Source: an uncultured Solobacterium sp. (GTDB taxonomy: Bacteria > Bacillota_I > Bacilli_A > Erysipelotrichales > Erysipelotrichaceae). Taken from it: a stretch of DNA of 43,238 nt. Position 1 is the first letter of the stretch. Each line of letters starts with the position of its first letter. The notes beneath the pieces are model-generated. The model was not told the origin of the DNA. It made no database searches and saw only the letters and a list, made by a program, of their open reading frames with translations. Where the stretch lies: contig URHY01000007.1 in NCBI GenBank assembly GCA_900547815.1, positions 1 through 43,238 on the forward strand. Reading direction: 5' to 3'. Positions 17,577 through 24,620 of the stretch are shown piece by piece. The translations under genes and the position numbers were made by a program.

Positions 17577-17597
17577 AGATACCTCCATTTTATATTT

Positions 17598-17625
17598 GGC
17601 TTAACTAGCAATTTGGTGTCATTTC
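17598..17625. repeat. Internal copy of the IS end (transposase-distal inverted repeat)
   Basis: GGCTTAAC, seven divergent bases, then TTGGTG, one mismatch and CAT. This matches the end at 18692 read inward (GGCTTAAC, N7, TTGGTGACAT) at spaced conserved blocks. It would be the normal far end of the IS at 17598-18692. The adjacent palindrome TTCAC-ttat-GTGAA follows at 17622-17635. Confidence 0.7.
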
Positions 17626-17702
17626 ACTTATGTGAACAACCATTCGTTTTTCAAATCCTTTAAACGAGTGATCTTATAGATGTTTTTCAATCTAAGTAGT
17701 AC

Positions 17703-18593
17703 TTACTGTAACTTTTCTGTATGATCCATTCCATGCGTTTCTCTTTGCATGACAAAAAGAGCGTTGTAACAATTTATATATTTTTGCAGCCTTTCTTCCA
17801 TTAATTTGTGAAAACTGTTCACTGTATTTAAATGATTGAATTTATCATATGACTCATGATTATTAACACTTTCTTAGTACAGTTCTTACTTTCTAAAAGT
17901 TCGTTGTAGCTGTTTGAACCATCTAGCATTACAAAAGATTTTGATTCAAGACATCCACCAAATCTTAATAGATCTAATGATGATGGCTTGCCATAATTTA
18001 ATGTTCTGGCAATTGTATGAGTAAATCTCTGTATTGCAGTAATGATACACACCTGCTGATTAGACAACCCTCTTTTTGTAGCAGGTGTTCCACGATGTTT
18101 AGATTCTACTCCATCAATCTTAGTTCCTTTATGATTGTATGGAGTATACTTTTCATCCATTTCAACTTCATTTGGGATGTTCCTCAGTTCCTAGATTAAC
18201 CAATAGTTTATGGCGCATATGAAAAACTGTCATTTCATTGACATCAATTTCTGCAGCTGTTTCTTTAAGAGATACACCATTCAATGTATCCAAAATAAGT
18301 TCATTCCATTTAGATTGGTCTTGGTGAGAATAAAAAGTAAGCTGACCGTGGTCTACAACAAAACGTTTTTTGCATTCTTTACAACGAAGCATTTGCTTAC
18401 CAGAGTTGGCAAAACTGCTCTTAACCAAACGAGGATGATAACATCCGCATTTAGGACAGTATTCAAAATGATACGAATTCATTTTATTGTTTGTATCTAA
18501 AAAGTCAGTAATTTCACGATCAATCTTTTCGATTTGAAAAGATTGTAAAGCAGCGATAGTATCTTGGTTTAAATATTTTGAAGTTCTTGTCAT
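17703..18593 (-). pseudogene. IS1595-like transposase, frameshifted
   Basis: Three consecutive frames together form one transposase of about 295 residues. Part 1 (18593-18168) has a zinc ribbon CPKC...CKEC and a helix-turn-helix (ETAAEIDVNEMTVFHMRHKL). Part 2 (17828-18160, extendable upstream as ELRNIPNEVE) has MDEKYTPYNHKG, KHRGTPATKRGLSNQQVCII and LDGSNSYNELL with the catalytic Asp residues. Part 3 (about 17703-17820) has NHESYDKFNHLNTVNSFHKL and KYINCYNALFVMQRE. A one-base insertion joins parts 1 and 2, and a two-base insertion parts 2 and 3. A short loss before KYINCYNALF is suspected from the family pattern. No slippery sequence is present, so it is a dead gene, not programmed frameshifting. 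Confidence 0.85.
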
Positions 18594-18661
18594 AAGTGTA
18601 GTCTCTCTTTCGTTTACACCTATACAATAATTCTTAAATAGACTCCATTAATGTCGAATAT

Positions 18662-18700
18662 ATCAACATGTCACCAATGCATCTGTTAAGCCTTTTAATT
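18662..18700. repeat. Right end of mobile unit: terminal inverted repeat and target duplication
   Basis: The 31 bases 18662-18692 are the reverse complement of 16473-16503 except for one base, and are followed at once by TTTTAATT (18693-18700), identical to 16465-16472. The duplication contains the stop codon of the DUF4097 gene. Confidence 0.88.
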
Positions 18701-19426
18701 TATCTCAATATCACCACTTACTGTATTTAAAGTTAAAGTCGCATTATTTGAGCCTAATACTCGAGTTACAGAACCAGTTAATTCTTCTTCTTTAATTTCA
18801 ATATCTCCACTCGTTGTACTAGCTGTTACTGAAACATTACTGATATTCTCTACACTTACATCTCCAGAAGTAGTTTCTAGTGTATTATCCCCTGTCAATT
18901 GACCATCAAATTCAACATCTCCACTTGTGGTGATGAAGCTACAATTATTTAAACTTCCATTTTCAATTGAAATATCCCCAGACACACTTGTTACTCTAGA
19001 ATCCTTTAATGCCACATTTTGAATTTCAACATCCCCCGCAACAAGATTGCCATTCACAATTAAAGAATCATTTGTCGTATAAAGAATTACTTCATTATCA
19101 TCATGACCAACAAAATGTTTGTCTGAAATTGTTTCTTTTACAGTTAAAACGCCATTATCAACAGAATATTCTAGCTTTTGTTTCTTCGCATCCTGCAAAC
19201 GATAAGAAATCGCATTCTCACTCGATTTTTCAATTTTAACATCCATACTTACCAAATCCAAATTCACAGATGTAAAATTCTCTATCCCCTCATGATTCAA
19301 TGGTTCTTTCACAATCCTAGTTTCTGAAACTTCATCATTACGAATCAAATGAATCGCAAGAAAACTACCTCCCGCAATACATACAAGGATACAAATAATT
19401 ATTATAATACCAATTTTTTTCATCAA
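18695..19426 (-). CDS. DUF4097 family beta-repeat protein, membrane-anchored
   Basis: A 243-residue protein with an N-terminal transmembrane anchor (IIIIICILVCIAGGSFLAIHL) and an extracytoplasmic beta-solenoid made of repeated T(V/T)SGDIEI-like strands: SVSGDISIENG, TTSGDVEFDG, TTSGDVSVEN, TTSGDIEIKE, TVSGDIEIN. This is the DUF4097 fold, often linked to cell-envelope stress genes, function unknown. AGGTGG precedes the paired ATGs. The stop codon TAA is inside the target duplication of the adjacent mobile unit, so the protein is unchanged by the insertion. Upstream, CACTACT occurs twice as a direct repeat (about 19438 and 19453). Confidence 0.85.
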   Translation of the reverse strand: MMKKIGIIIIICILVCIAGGSFLAIHLIRNDEVSETRIVKEPLNHEGIENFTSVNLDLVSMDVKIEKSSENAISYRLQDAKKQKLEYSVDNGVLTVKETISDKHFVGHDDNEVILYTTNDSLIVNGNLVAGDVEIQNVALKDSRVTSVSGDISIENGSLNNCSFITTSGDVEFDGQLTGDNTLETTSGDVSVENISNVSVTASTTSGDIEIKEEELTGSVTRVLGSNNATLTLNTVSGDIEIN

Positions 19427-19483
19427 ACCACCTCTTTCACTACTAGTTTATCACCACTACTGTGTTTTGTATAGTAGCGTGCT

Positions 19484-19516
19484 CAAAAAATTAGAAGAAT
19501 CATTTTTTGATTCTTC
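19484..19516 (-). terminator. Terminator of the HD-domain gene
   Basis: GAAGAATCA-aaaaa-TGATTCTTC followed by TAATTTTTTG on the minus strand, overlapping the stop codon. Confidence 0.85.
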
Positions 19517-20087
19517 CCTTCTTTACATTTGGCAAAATAAAATGCTCATACATATACTTCCACAACATTTCACTACCCTCATGAGTCTTTTCATTTCTTT
19601 TTAAGATTTGTTCTAAATGCACACCATTTTCAACCCACATTCTTCCATCGGTGGCTGCATTCAACATAACCGGCTGAAAATTATCCATTACTTTGGCAAA
19701 CTTAGCTTCTGCTGTTTTTCTTTCCTCAAATTCATTCCATAAATCAAACATTTTCTTCGCCTGGTCTTCTGGCAATAAATTAAAAATCCGATTTGCGGCA
19801 AGCTTTTCTCTTTTACTTTGTGTTTTTAAGCCCTGCACATCATATGCATATGTATCACCCGCATCAATTTCTACAAGATCATGGATCAACAACATTGAAA
19901 TTGTCTTTAATACATCGATTTCTTCATTTGCATATTCACTCAAAAGCAATGTCATAATGGCCATATGCCAAGCGTGTTGCGCATCATCTTCAAAGTCTTT
20001 ACCATTACTTTGTAAAGTTTTTCTTTGAATCTGTTTCTCTTTATCAATCTCTAATATAAACTGCATCTGTTTTTTTATTCGTTCCAT
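19500..20087 (-). CDS. HD domain phosphohydrolase (YfbR/HDDC2-like 5'-deoxynucleotidase)
   Basis: A 195-residue cytoplasmic metal-dependent phosphohydrolase. The metal ligands appear in the expected order: DDAQHAWHMA, LLIHDLVEIDAGDTYAYD (HD pair plus the Glu and Asp typical of HDDC2), and a downstream VMDNFQPVM Asp. This pattern is known for 5'-deoxynucleotidases that act on deoxynucleoside monophosphates. The ATG at 20087 is chosen, with GGTGAT before it; the TTG four codons upstream lacks a ribosome site. It stands alone, between two terminators. Confidence 0.85.
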   Translation of the reverse strand: MERIKKQMQFILEIDKEKQIQRKTLQSNGKDFEDDAQHAWHMAIMTLLLSEYANEEIDVLKTISMLLIHDLVEIDAGDTYAYDVQGLKTQSKREKLAANRIFNLLPEDQAKKMFDLWNEFEERKTAEAKFAKVMDNFQPVMLNAATDGRMWVENGVHLEQILKRNEKTHEGSEMLWKYMYEHFILPNVKKGRIKK

Positions 20088-20112
20088 ATTTATCACCAAA
20101 ACTATTGTAGCA

Positions 20113-20140
20113 TGAAAAAAGGCCCGGATTCACTCAGGCC
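20113..20140 (-). terminator. Terminator of the azlD downstream unit
   Basis: GGCCTG-agtgaatc-CGGGCC followed by six T residues on the minus strand. It ends transcription from azlCD or from the small unit at 20115-20239. Confidence 0.85.
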
Positions 20141-20239
20141 TAATCTATTACGTCAACTTTGAAATCATCAGTGAACTTGAGGAAGGAGCAAAATCGATTT
20201 CTATTGACGCAAACCTTCTTAAAACTTCCTTTCGAAGCC
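20115..20239 (-). ncRNA. Candidate small RNA with a CUCCUUCC loop
   Basis: About 125 bases between a promoter (20246-20277) and a terminator (20113-20140) contain no ORF. TTGCGTCAA (20204-20212) pairs with TTGACGTAA (20148-20156), and inside it GAAATC with GATTTC (20161-20166/20196-20201). The 29-base loop holds GCTCCTTCCTC, complementary to Shine-Dalgarno sequences. The outer stem has a G-U pair on the minus strand but an A-C mismatch on the plus strand, which favours a leftward transcript. A CU-rich loop is a known design of trans-acting Bacillota small RNAs. It could also be a 3' tail of the azlCD messenger. Confidence 0.5.
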
Positions 20240-20245
20240 AAAGAA

Positions 20246-20277
20246 ATTATATCACCATTTACAATATGATTGTAAAT
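20246..20277 (-). promoter_or_regulatory. Extended -10 promoter with a palindromic operator
   Basis: TGATATAAT (extended -10, TATAAT at 20246-20251) lies just downstream of a perfect palindrome: ATTTACAAT and ATTGTAAAT separated by three bases (20257-20277). TTTACA inside the palindrome can serve as a -35, at a long 19-base spacing. The overlap suggests a repressor site controlling the unit below. Confidence 0.55.
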
Positions 20278-20287
20278 ATTTTACATT

Positions 20288-20593
20288 TCATGAAAGCACA
20301 AATGCATAAAATATTACACAAACTATTACACTCGATAAAACCACACCAATTATAGGCAATTTTTTTAGTGATGCGATTACCGCTACAACACCAGCTACAA
20401 TACCAACCCATATATTATCATCCACATACAATATAGCTGGAAATATTAATGAGGCCATGGCTGTATATGGAATCAATTGTAAAAATGTCGAAAACCTTCC
20501 TGATACTTGAATTTTATCCATGAATAAAGCTGGCAAAACTCTAGGTATATATGTAGATAAACAAAGAAAGAAAATCAATATTCCAAATTTCAT
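20288..20593 (-). CDS. azlD: AzlD family branched-chain amino acid exporter small subunit
   Basis: A 101-residue protein with three or four hydrophobic segments and the family pattern TYIPRVLPALFM near the N-terminus. AzlD works with AzlC to export branched-chain amino acids or analogues. Its start overlaps the azlC stop by 4 bases, as usual for this pair. Confidence 0.9.
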   Translation of the reverse strand: MKFGILIFFLCLSTYIPRVLPALFMDKIQVSGRFSTFLQLIPYTAMASLIFPAILYVDDNIWVGIVAGVVAVIASLKKLPIIGVVLSSVIVCVIFYAFVLS

Positions 20594-21276
20594 TGTAGAT
20601 CCTCCTTAGAAATAAAGCACATTCCAATTAGTGCACATCCAAGTGTTGATATCAGAATCGATAATGAACTCGATAAGAATTGATTTAATACTAAATTTAC
20701 GATCATTGTCAAAATCACTACATATAATAAACGTATTGACTTTTTCATATTCGGCACCAATAATCCTATAAACATCGCATATAAGGAAACACCTAAACTT
20801 TTTGATACAATACTTGGTAGTATGCTTGAAAACAATATGCCTAAAGCGGAGCCTACATTCCACGATAGATAACTAAACAAAGCTAATCCTGCAAAGAATG
20901 ATGGAGTTAGTTTATTTATTTTTTTATCCGTCATTGACATCGCAAACACTTCATCTGTAATGCCAAAAGATAAAAACAATCGAACCCACAAGTTTGTCTT
21001 CTCCATCTTTTCCATGATGCATGTGCTCATGATAATATGCCGCAAATTCAAAATAAATACCGTAAATACAATTGTAATATAGGCAACATTTTGAGCTAAC
21101 ATTGTAACTGCCGCCACTTGTCCAGCTCCTGTATATACAAACAAAGAAAAGCTTAAAGCTTTGAAAAATGTTAATCCTGTCGCTTTTGCCATCATTCCAT
21201 ATGCTATTCCAACTGGAATATAGCCTAAAATAATAGGTATTGCAGCTTTTGCACCCTCAATAAAATCCTTCTTCAT
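20590..21276 (-). CDS. azlC: AzlC family branched-chain amino acid exporter large subunit
   Basis: A 228-residue membrane protein with about six transmembrane segments. Family landmarks are GAKAAIPIILGYIPVGIAYG, FVYTGAGQVAAVTML, LNLRHIIMS and FGITDEVFAM. It forms an exporter with AzlD. The ATG at 21276 is preferred (GAGG seven bases upstream) over a TTG five codons earlier. A terminator stands just upstream, so expression depends on read-through or on an unseen promoter within about 20 bases. Confidence 0.92.
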   Translation of the reverse strand: MKKDFIEGAKAAIPIILGYIPVGIAYGMMAKATGLTFFKALSFSLFVYTGAGQVAAVTMLAQNVAYITIVFTVFILNLRHIIMSTCIMEKMEKTNLWVRLFLSFGITDEVFAMSMTDKKINKLTPSFFAGLALFSYLSWNVGSALGILFSSILPSIVSKSLGVSLYAMFIGLLVPNMKKSIRLLYVVILTMIVNLVLNQFLSSSLSILISTLGCALIGMCFISKEDLQ

Positions 21277-21290
21277 AATCTTCCTCAACA

Positions 21291-21319
21291 AAAAAAAGAA
21301 ACAGTATAAAAACTATTTC
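21291..21319 (-). terminator. Terminator of the small membrane protein gene
   Basis: GAAATAGT-ttttat-ACTGTTTC followed by seven T residues on the minus strand, with the TAG stop in the stem. It lies directly upstream of azlC. Confidence 0.75.
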
Positions 21320-21639
21320 TCTTCTTCCTTTTTAATTTCTTCTTTTTCTTCAGCAACTTCTGTTTTTTCTTCAGCCATCTGTTTTTCTTCAATAACTTTA
21401 GCTTCTTCTGAATTTTTAAGACCTTCGCTAAATACTCCTAACGCATAAAAAAGCACACTAAAGCATAATGATTGATAACATGTTGTGATTACATACATTA
21501 CTAAATTCAATACATTTAAATTTGTACTGTAATATGAAGTAAATGTATTATATGCCTGAATTGCTGCATAACATGTATACACTAATGATATTACGGCAAA
21601 CACATATAATAGAATTGTTAATGATTTCTTATTTTTCAT
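21313..21639 (-). CDS. Small membrane protein with a charged Glu/Lys tail, unknown function
   Basis: A 108-residue protein with an N-terminal KNKKSLTILLYVFAVISLVYTCY membrane segment split by a short loop, a second segment (CYQSLCFSVLFYALGVF), and a C-terminal 40-residue tail made almost only of Glu and Lys (EEKQMAEEKTEVAEEKEEIK). The tail is likely a cytoplasmic helix. Strong AGGGGG lies before the ATG. I do not recognise the family; such proteins are common as hypothetical genes in this group of bacteria. Confidence 0.6.
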   Translation of the reverse strand: MKNKKSLTILLYVFAVISLVYTCYAAIQAYNTFTSYYSTNLNVLNLVMYVITTCYQSLCFSVLFYALGVFSEGLKNSEEAKVIEEKQMAEEKTEVAEEKEEIKKEEEK

Positions 21640-21717
21640 TTATGACACCCCCTTGAATAATGTCTTTATTAAACCACTATTTACGCATTTATACAAATTG
21701 AATTCTTTCAGACTATT

Positions 21718-22734
21718 TTAAGCAAATGCTTCATACGTATCATCATCTTCACATACAATTTGAATAACGCGCTTTCCATCCACTACAGTAGATACAATCT
21801 TATCTGGATACTCTAAAGCATCTGAACGAATCGTTAATTCGATTCCTTGCGATAACTGAAATTTCTTTGTACGCTTATTGTTTAAACTTTCGGGAACCAC
21901 CTTAAATTCCGTATCAAAATTTTTTCGTTCTGGAAGTGCCAATAAACAATCTTTAATAACATCCTTTTCAATGTCTTCTTCACTAAAAGAATACGAATCA
22001 ATCAATTGATCAATGCATTGATTATAATTTAGTTGTTGTGGCGTATTCATAACATTCTGCAATTCACTTGATAACTTCACATAGTCTTTTTTTGATACTG
22101 GTTCTATTGCATTTTTCAATTCATTATCCACAGCCTTAAAAGCTGAATATGTATTCTTTGCATCATCCCTAGCCTCATCCAATTCTAGGAATGAAACTGT
22201 CCAATATTTGGCCATAGTATCGGAATATACTTTAATATCTTTGAACACAATATGCGAATTGATTTCATACATTGAAAATACAGCTGATTTCCATAAAGAC
22301 TTCTTATCCCCTGAAAATCCATATTTTTTTGATAAATCATTACCATCATACCATTTGGAATGTTCCACTTTAGCAACCACAAATAAAAGTTCATCGTCAC
22401 TATTTTGTACTAAAGCCTGAATCAAACTTCCCTTTTTCACACTCGAACCCATATGATAGATTTTTGCCTGTGCTAGACGCTCACTTGTCAAAAGCTTATC
22501 CGCAATACTATCTGTAAGTACTTCACACTTATTTTGATTCAAAGCCATTTGTCGAATACACGAAACCACTTGTGTCTGCTCATCATGAATGGTATACATT
22601 CTATTTTTTTCATTTGAACTAGCGTATTCAATATATTCTTTCACAAAAGTCTGAAACTCTTCTGGCATCTCTTTTCTTTGTACCGTATCATTATCTAAAT
22701 CCAATATATGGAAGGATGTATATAAAATTTTCAT
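21718..22734 (-). CDS. Nucleoid-associated protein (NA37/YejK-like)
   Basis: A 338-residue cytoplasmic protein. The N-terminal IHDEQTQVVSCIRQM and long central region, and especially the end (GIELTIRSDALEYPDKIVST, then VIQIVCEDDDTYEAF), look like the 37-kDa nucleoid-associated protein family (NdpA/YejK, Pfam NA37). The family binds the nucleoid, but its role is poorly known. The assignment is by pattern only and moderately sure. It is transcribed away from the G3E GTPase gene from a shared 57-base spacer with TATAAT (22762-22767). Confidence 0.6.
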   Translation of the reverse strand: MKILYTSFHILDLDNDTVQRKEMPEEFQTFVKEYIEYASSNEKNRMYTIHDEQTQVVSCIRQMALNQNKCEVLTDSIADKLLTSERLAQAKIYHMGSSVKKGSLIQALVQNSDDELLFVVAKVEHSKWYDGNDLSKKYGFSGDKKSLWKSAVFSMYEINSHIVFKDIKVYSDTMAKYWTVSFLELDEARDDAKNTYSAFKAVDNELKNAIEPVSKKDYVKLSSELQNVMNTPQQLNYNQCIDQLIDSYSFSEEDIEKDVIKDCLLALPERKNFDTEFKVVPESLNNKRTKKFQLSQGIELTIRSDALEYPDKIVSTVVDGKRVIQIVCEDDDTYEAFA

Positions 22735-22761
22735 AAAAATTTACTCCTTTTTATCGCAAAT

Positions 22762-22767
22762 ATTATA
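22762..22767 (-). promoter_or_regulatory. Promoter -10 box in the divergent spacer
   Basis: Minus-strand TATAAT with TTCAAA about 18 bases upstream serves the nucleoid-associated gene. The complementary TATACAAT could give a rightward -10 (TACAAT, 22765-22770) for the GTPase gene, so the two promoters would overlap. Confidence 0.4.
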
Positions 22768-22791
22768 CAATAAGTAAAGGAGGTTTTGAAA

Positions 22792-23922
22792 ATGAAAAGA
22801 AAATCGATACCTATTTTATTATTAACCGGCTATTTAGGAGCAGGTAAAACCACTTTATTAAATCACATTTTAAAGAATCAAGAAGGCTATAAAGTTGCGA
22901 TTATTGTCAATGATATTGGTGAAATCAACGTTGATCAAAAACTTATTGATAAGAATGCACAAATTCAAAAAGAAGATACAGACGTTGTAGGTCTTACCAA
23001 CGGATGTATTTGTTGCACACTAAAACTAGATCTTTTGCAGCAACTTTCCGCATTAGCTTCATCCAATAAATTCGATTACATCATCATTGAAGCTAGCGGA
23101 ATTTGTGAGCCAATCCCAATTGCACAAACCATTACAGCCGCCAATGAAACACTATATTCTAGAGGATTACCAGAACTATTCCATTTAGACAACATCATCT
23201 GTGTAGCCGATGCAGCAAGATTATCAAATGAATTCAATTGTGGAAAACACTTATTAGAACCTTGTGAAGATGAAGATTCATTAGACTCTTTATTGATGCA
23301 ACAACTTGAATTCTGTAACACTGTAATTTTAAACAAAGCAGAAACCGTAAATGAAGATGAGAAAAATGAAATCAAGGCTGTCATTCATAAACTATGCAAA
23401 GATGCAGGAATTATTGAGGCAAGCTTTGGTCAGGTCAATTTGGAAGAACTTTTAAATACACATAACTTTGATTATGAAAAAGCCCAAAACAATATTGGCT
23501 GGCTTCATGAAATCGAAGAACATGAACATCATCATGATCATGAACATGTTGGTGAAGCCTTAGAATATGGTATTTCTACTTTTGTATGGCAAACAAGAAA
23601 GCCATTGGATTTAAAGAAATTCACAAATCTATTAAACAACTATCCCAATGTCATTCGTACTAAAGGCTATGTATGGTTTGATAATCAACCTGACTCGGCC
23701 TACTTATTTGAACAAGCTGGTAAATTGACATCCCTTCAAGAAGACTCATTATGGATTGCGTCAGCACCAAAACAAGATCAAATAGATTTATTAAAGGCCA
23801 ATCCACAACTTGCTCAAAACTGGGATGAAGAATATGGAGATAGAATCAACCAATTAGTCTTTATCGGAAAGAATATGGATGAAGAACAAATAAAAAGACA
23901 GTTCAATGACTGCCTAGCATAG
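22792..23922 (+). CDS. G3E family GTPase, CobW/COG0523 metallochaperone
   Basis: A 376-residue GTPase of the CobW C-terminal-domain family. It has the Walker A GYLGAGKTTLLNHIL, the metal-binding GCICCTL (CxCC) motif, a NKAE base-specificity element, a His-rich linker EHEHHHDHEH, and the C-terminal CobW_C domain starting YGISTFVWQTRKPLD and ending LVFIGKNMDEEQI. Members deliver zinc, cobalt or iron to target enzymes. The ATG at 22792 is chosen, 8 bases after AAAGGAGG; a TTG two codons earlier is too close. It stands alone and no Zur-like box is visible, so the metal is unknown. Confidence 0.9.
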   Translation: MKRKSIPILLLTGYLGAGKTTLLNHILKNQEGYKVAIIVNDIGEINVDQKLIDKNAQIQKEDTDVVGLTNGCICCTLKLDLLQQLSALASSNKFDYIIIEASGICEPIPIAQTITAANETLYSRGLPELFHLDNIICVADAARLSNEFNCGKHLLEPCEDEDSLDSLLMQQLEFCNTVILNKAETVNEDEKNEIKAVIHKLCKDAGIIEASFGQVNLEELLNTHNFDYEKAQNNIGWLHEIEEHEHHHDHEHVGEALEYGISTFVWQTRKPLDLKKFTNLLNNYPNVIRTKGYVWFDNQPDSAYLFEQAGKLTSLQEDSLWIASAPKQDQIDLLKANPQLAQNWDEEYGDRINQLVFIGKNMDEEQIKRQFNDCLA

Positions 23923-23947
23923 GAGAAGCAATTCTCCTATTTTTTTG
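23919..23947. terminator. Bidirectional terminator between the GTPase and TatD genes
   Basis: ATAGGAGAA-gcaa-TTCTCCTAT followed by T residues on the plus strand. The hairpin holds the stop codons of both convergent genes. The T-run favours the rightward direction. Confidence 0.8.
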
Positions 23948-24620
23948 TTAACTTTGAAAAGTTATAATCCAAAATCCTTTCGACTTCAGAATACGATTTA
24001 TCTTTTAACGAAGCAACCTGAGTAATTTCATTTTTTAAAGCAACTATATAATCATCATTATCAATAGCCCATTTCACAGCTTCAATACCATCGGATTCCA
24101 TAAGTAATTTATCCATAGATATTTGTTTTACCAAATGAGTTACTTCCTCTTCTTTTCCAATGGAAGGACCAATCGTAAAATAAGATACCACTTCATCATA
24201 TTCTTTGACATAATCCATACATCCATACCAATGTACAACATATGTATTTGGGTATTTACGAATCAATTCAAGTATCGTTTTTTCCTGACCCTTTGTATGA
24301 AGAATAACGGGTTTATTTAATGCTTGTGCAAGCTGAAGTTGTTTTTCAAATACTTCTTTTTGAATTTTTAAATCTACATCACACCATACACTATCCATGC
24401 CAATTTCCCCTATAATGGGTGCCTTTTTTAACAAAGGAAGCATAAATTCAAAGGTATCTAAACTTGCATTCCAAGGATGTACTCCACAAGAATAGAATAA
24501 ATGTTTTTGTTGAACCAATTCAAACTCTTTTGCATTTGCGACGTTACAAATACCAGAAATATCAAATTCATTCTGTAGCGCATTTATTTCTTTTGAATAA
24601 TGATAATGTGCATCATGCAT
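23937..24620 (-). CDS. TatD family metal-dependent hydrolase
   Basis: A 227-residue TIM-barrel hydrolase of the TatD DNase family. Metal ligands are visible: HDAHYH, CGVHPW, GEIGMD, ILHTKG, VVHWYG and MESDGIE, in the family order. The ATG at 24620 is preferred over GTG at 24629. It overlaps the end of the thiZ-type ATPase by 8 bases, so it is the last gene of the TPP-riboswitch transcript. Its role there (nuclease or a small-molecule hydrolase) is unknown; Cof-like or TenA-like enzymes more often occupy this place in thiamine loci. Confidence 0.85.
   Translation of the reverse strand: MHDAHYHYSKEINALQNEFDISGICNVANAKEFELVQQKHLFYSCGVHPWNASLDTFEFMLPLLKKAPIIGEIGMDSVWCDVDLKIQKEVFEKQLQLAQALNKPVILHTKGQEKTILELIRKYPNTYVVHWYGCMDYVKEYDEVVSYFTIGPSIGKEEEVTHLVKQISMDKLLMESDGIEAVKWAIDNDDYIVALKNEITQVASLKDKSYSEVERILDYNFSKLTKK

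Larger units (their letters stand above)
16473..18692. mobile_element. Degenerate 2.2-kb transposed unit built on an IS1595-like element
   Basis: The unit is bounded by 31-base inverted repeats (30/31 matching) and flanked by the exact 8-base duplication TTTTAATT, the duplication length known for the IS1595 family. From left to right it holds the C-terminal end of a tyrosine recombinase, a 16-codon 5' gene fragment, an intact lipoprotein gene, an internal third copy of the IS end (17598), and a frameshifted IS1595-like transposase. The part 17598-18692 (1,095 bp) alone has the form of a complete IS. The whole therefore looks like a transposition that used a more distant end and carried passengers. 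It lies between the convergent asd and DUF4097 genes without damaging either. Confidence 0.85.

Noticed and set aside
18150..18200. Programmed frameshifting in the transposase gene
   Set aside because: There is no slippery heptamer or downstream structure at the first junction, and a second, independent shift plus a probable small deletion occur further on, so the gene is decayed.
20122..20340. A plus-strand frame open for more than 60 codons across the azlD downstream region
   Set aside because: It has no ATG, GTG or TTG start with a ribosome site, runs into the azlD antisense, and resembles no family; the hairpin and promoter signals point to the other strand.
23515..23560. His-rich repeat in the GTPase as a frameshift artefact
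   Set aside because: The frame is intact through to the CobW C-terminal domain, and His-rich linkers are normal in this family.
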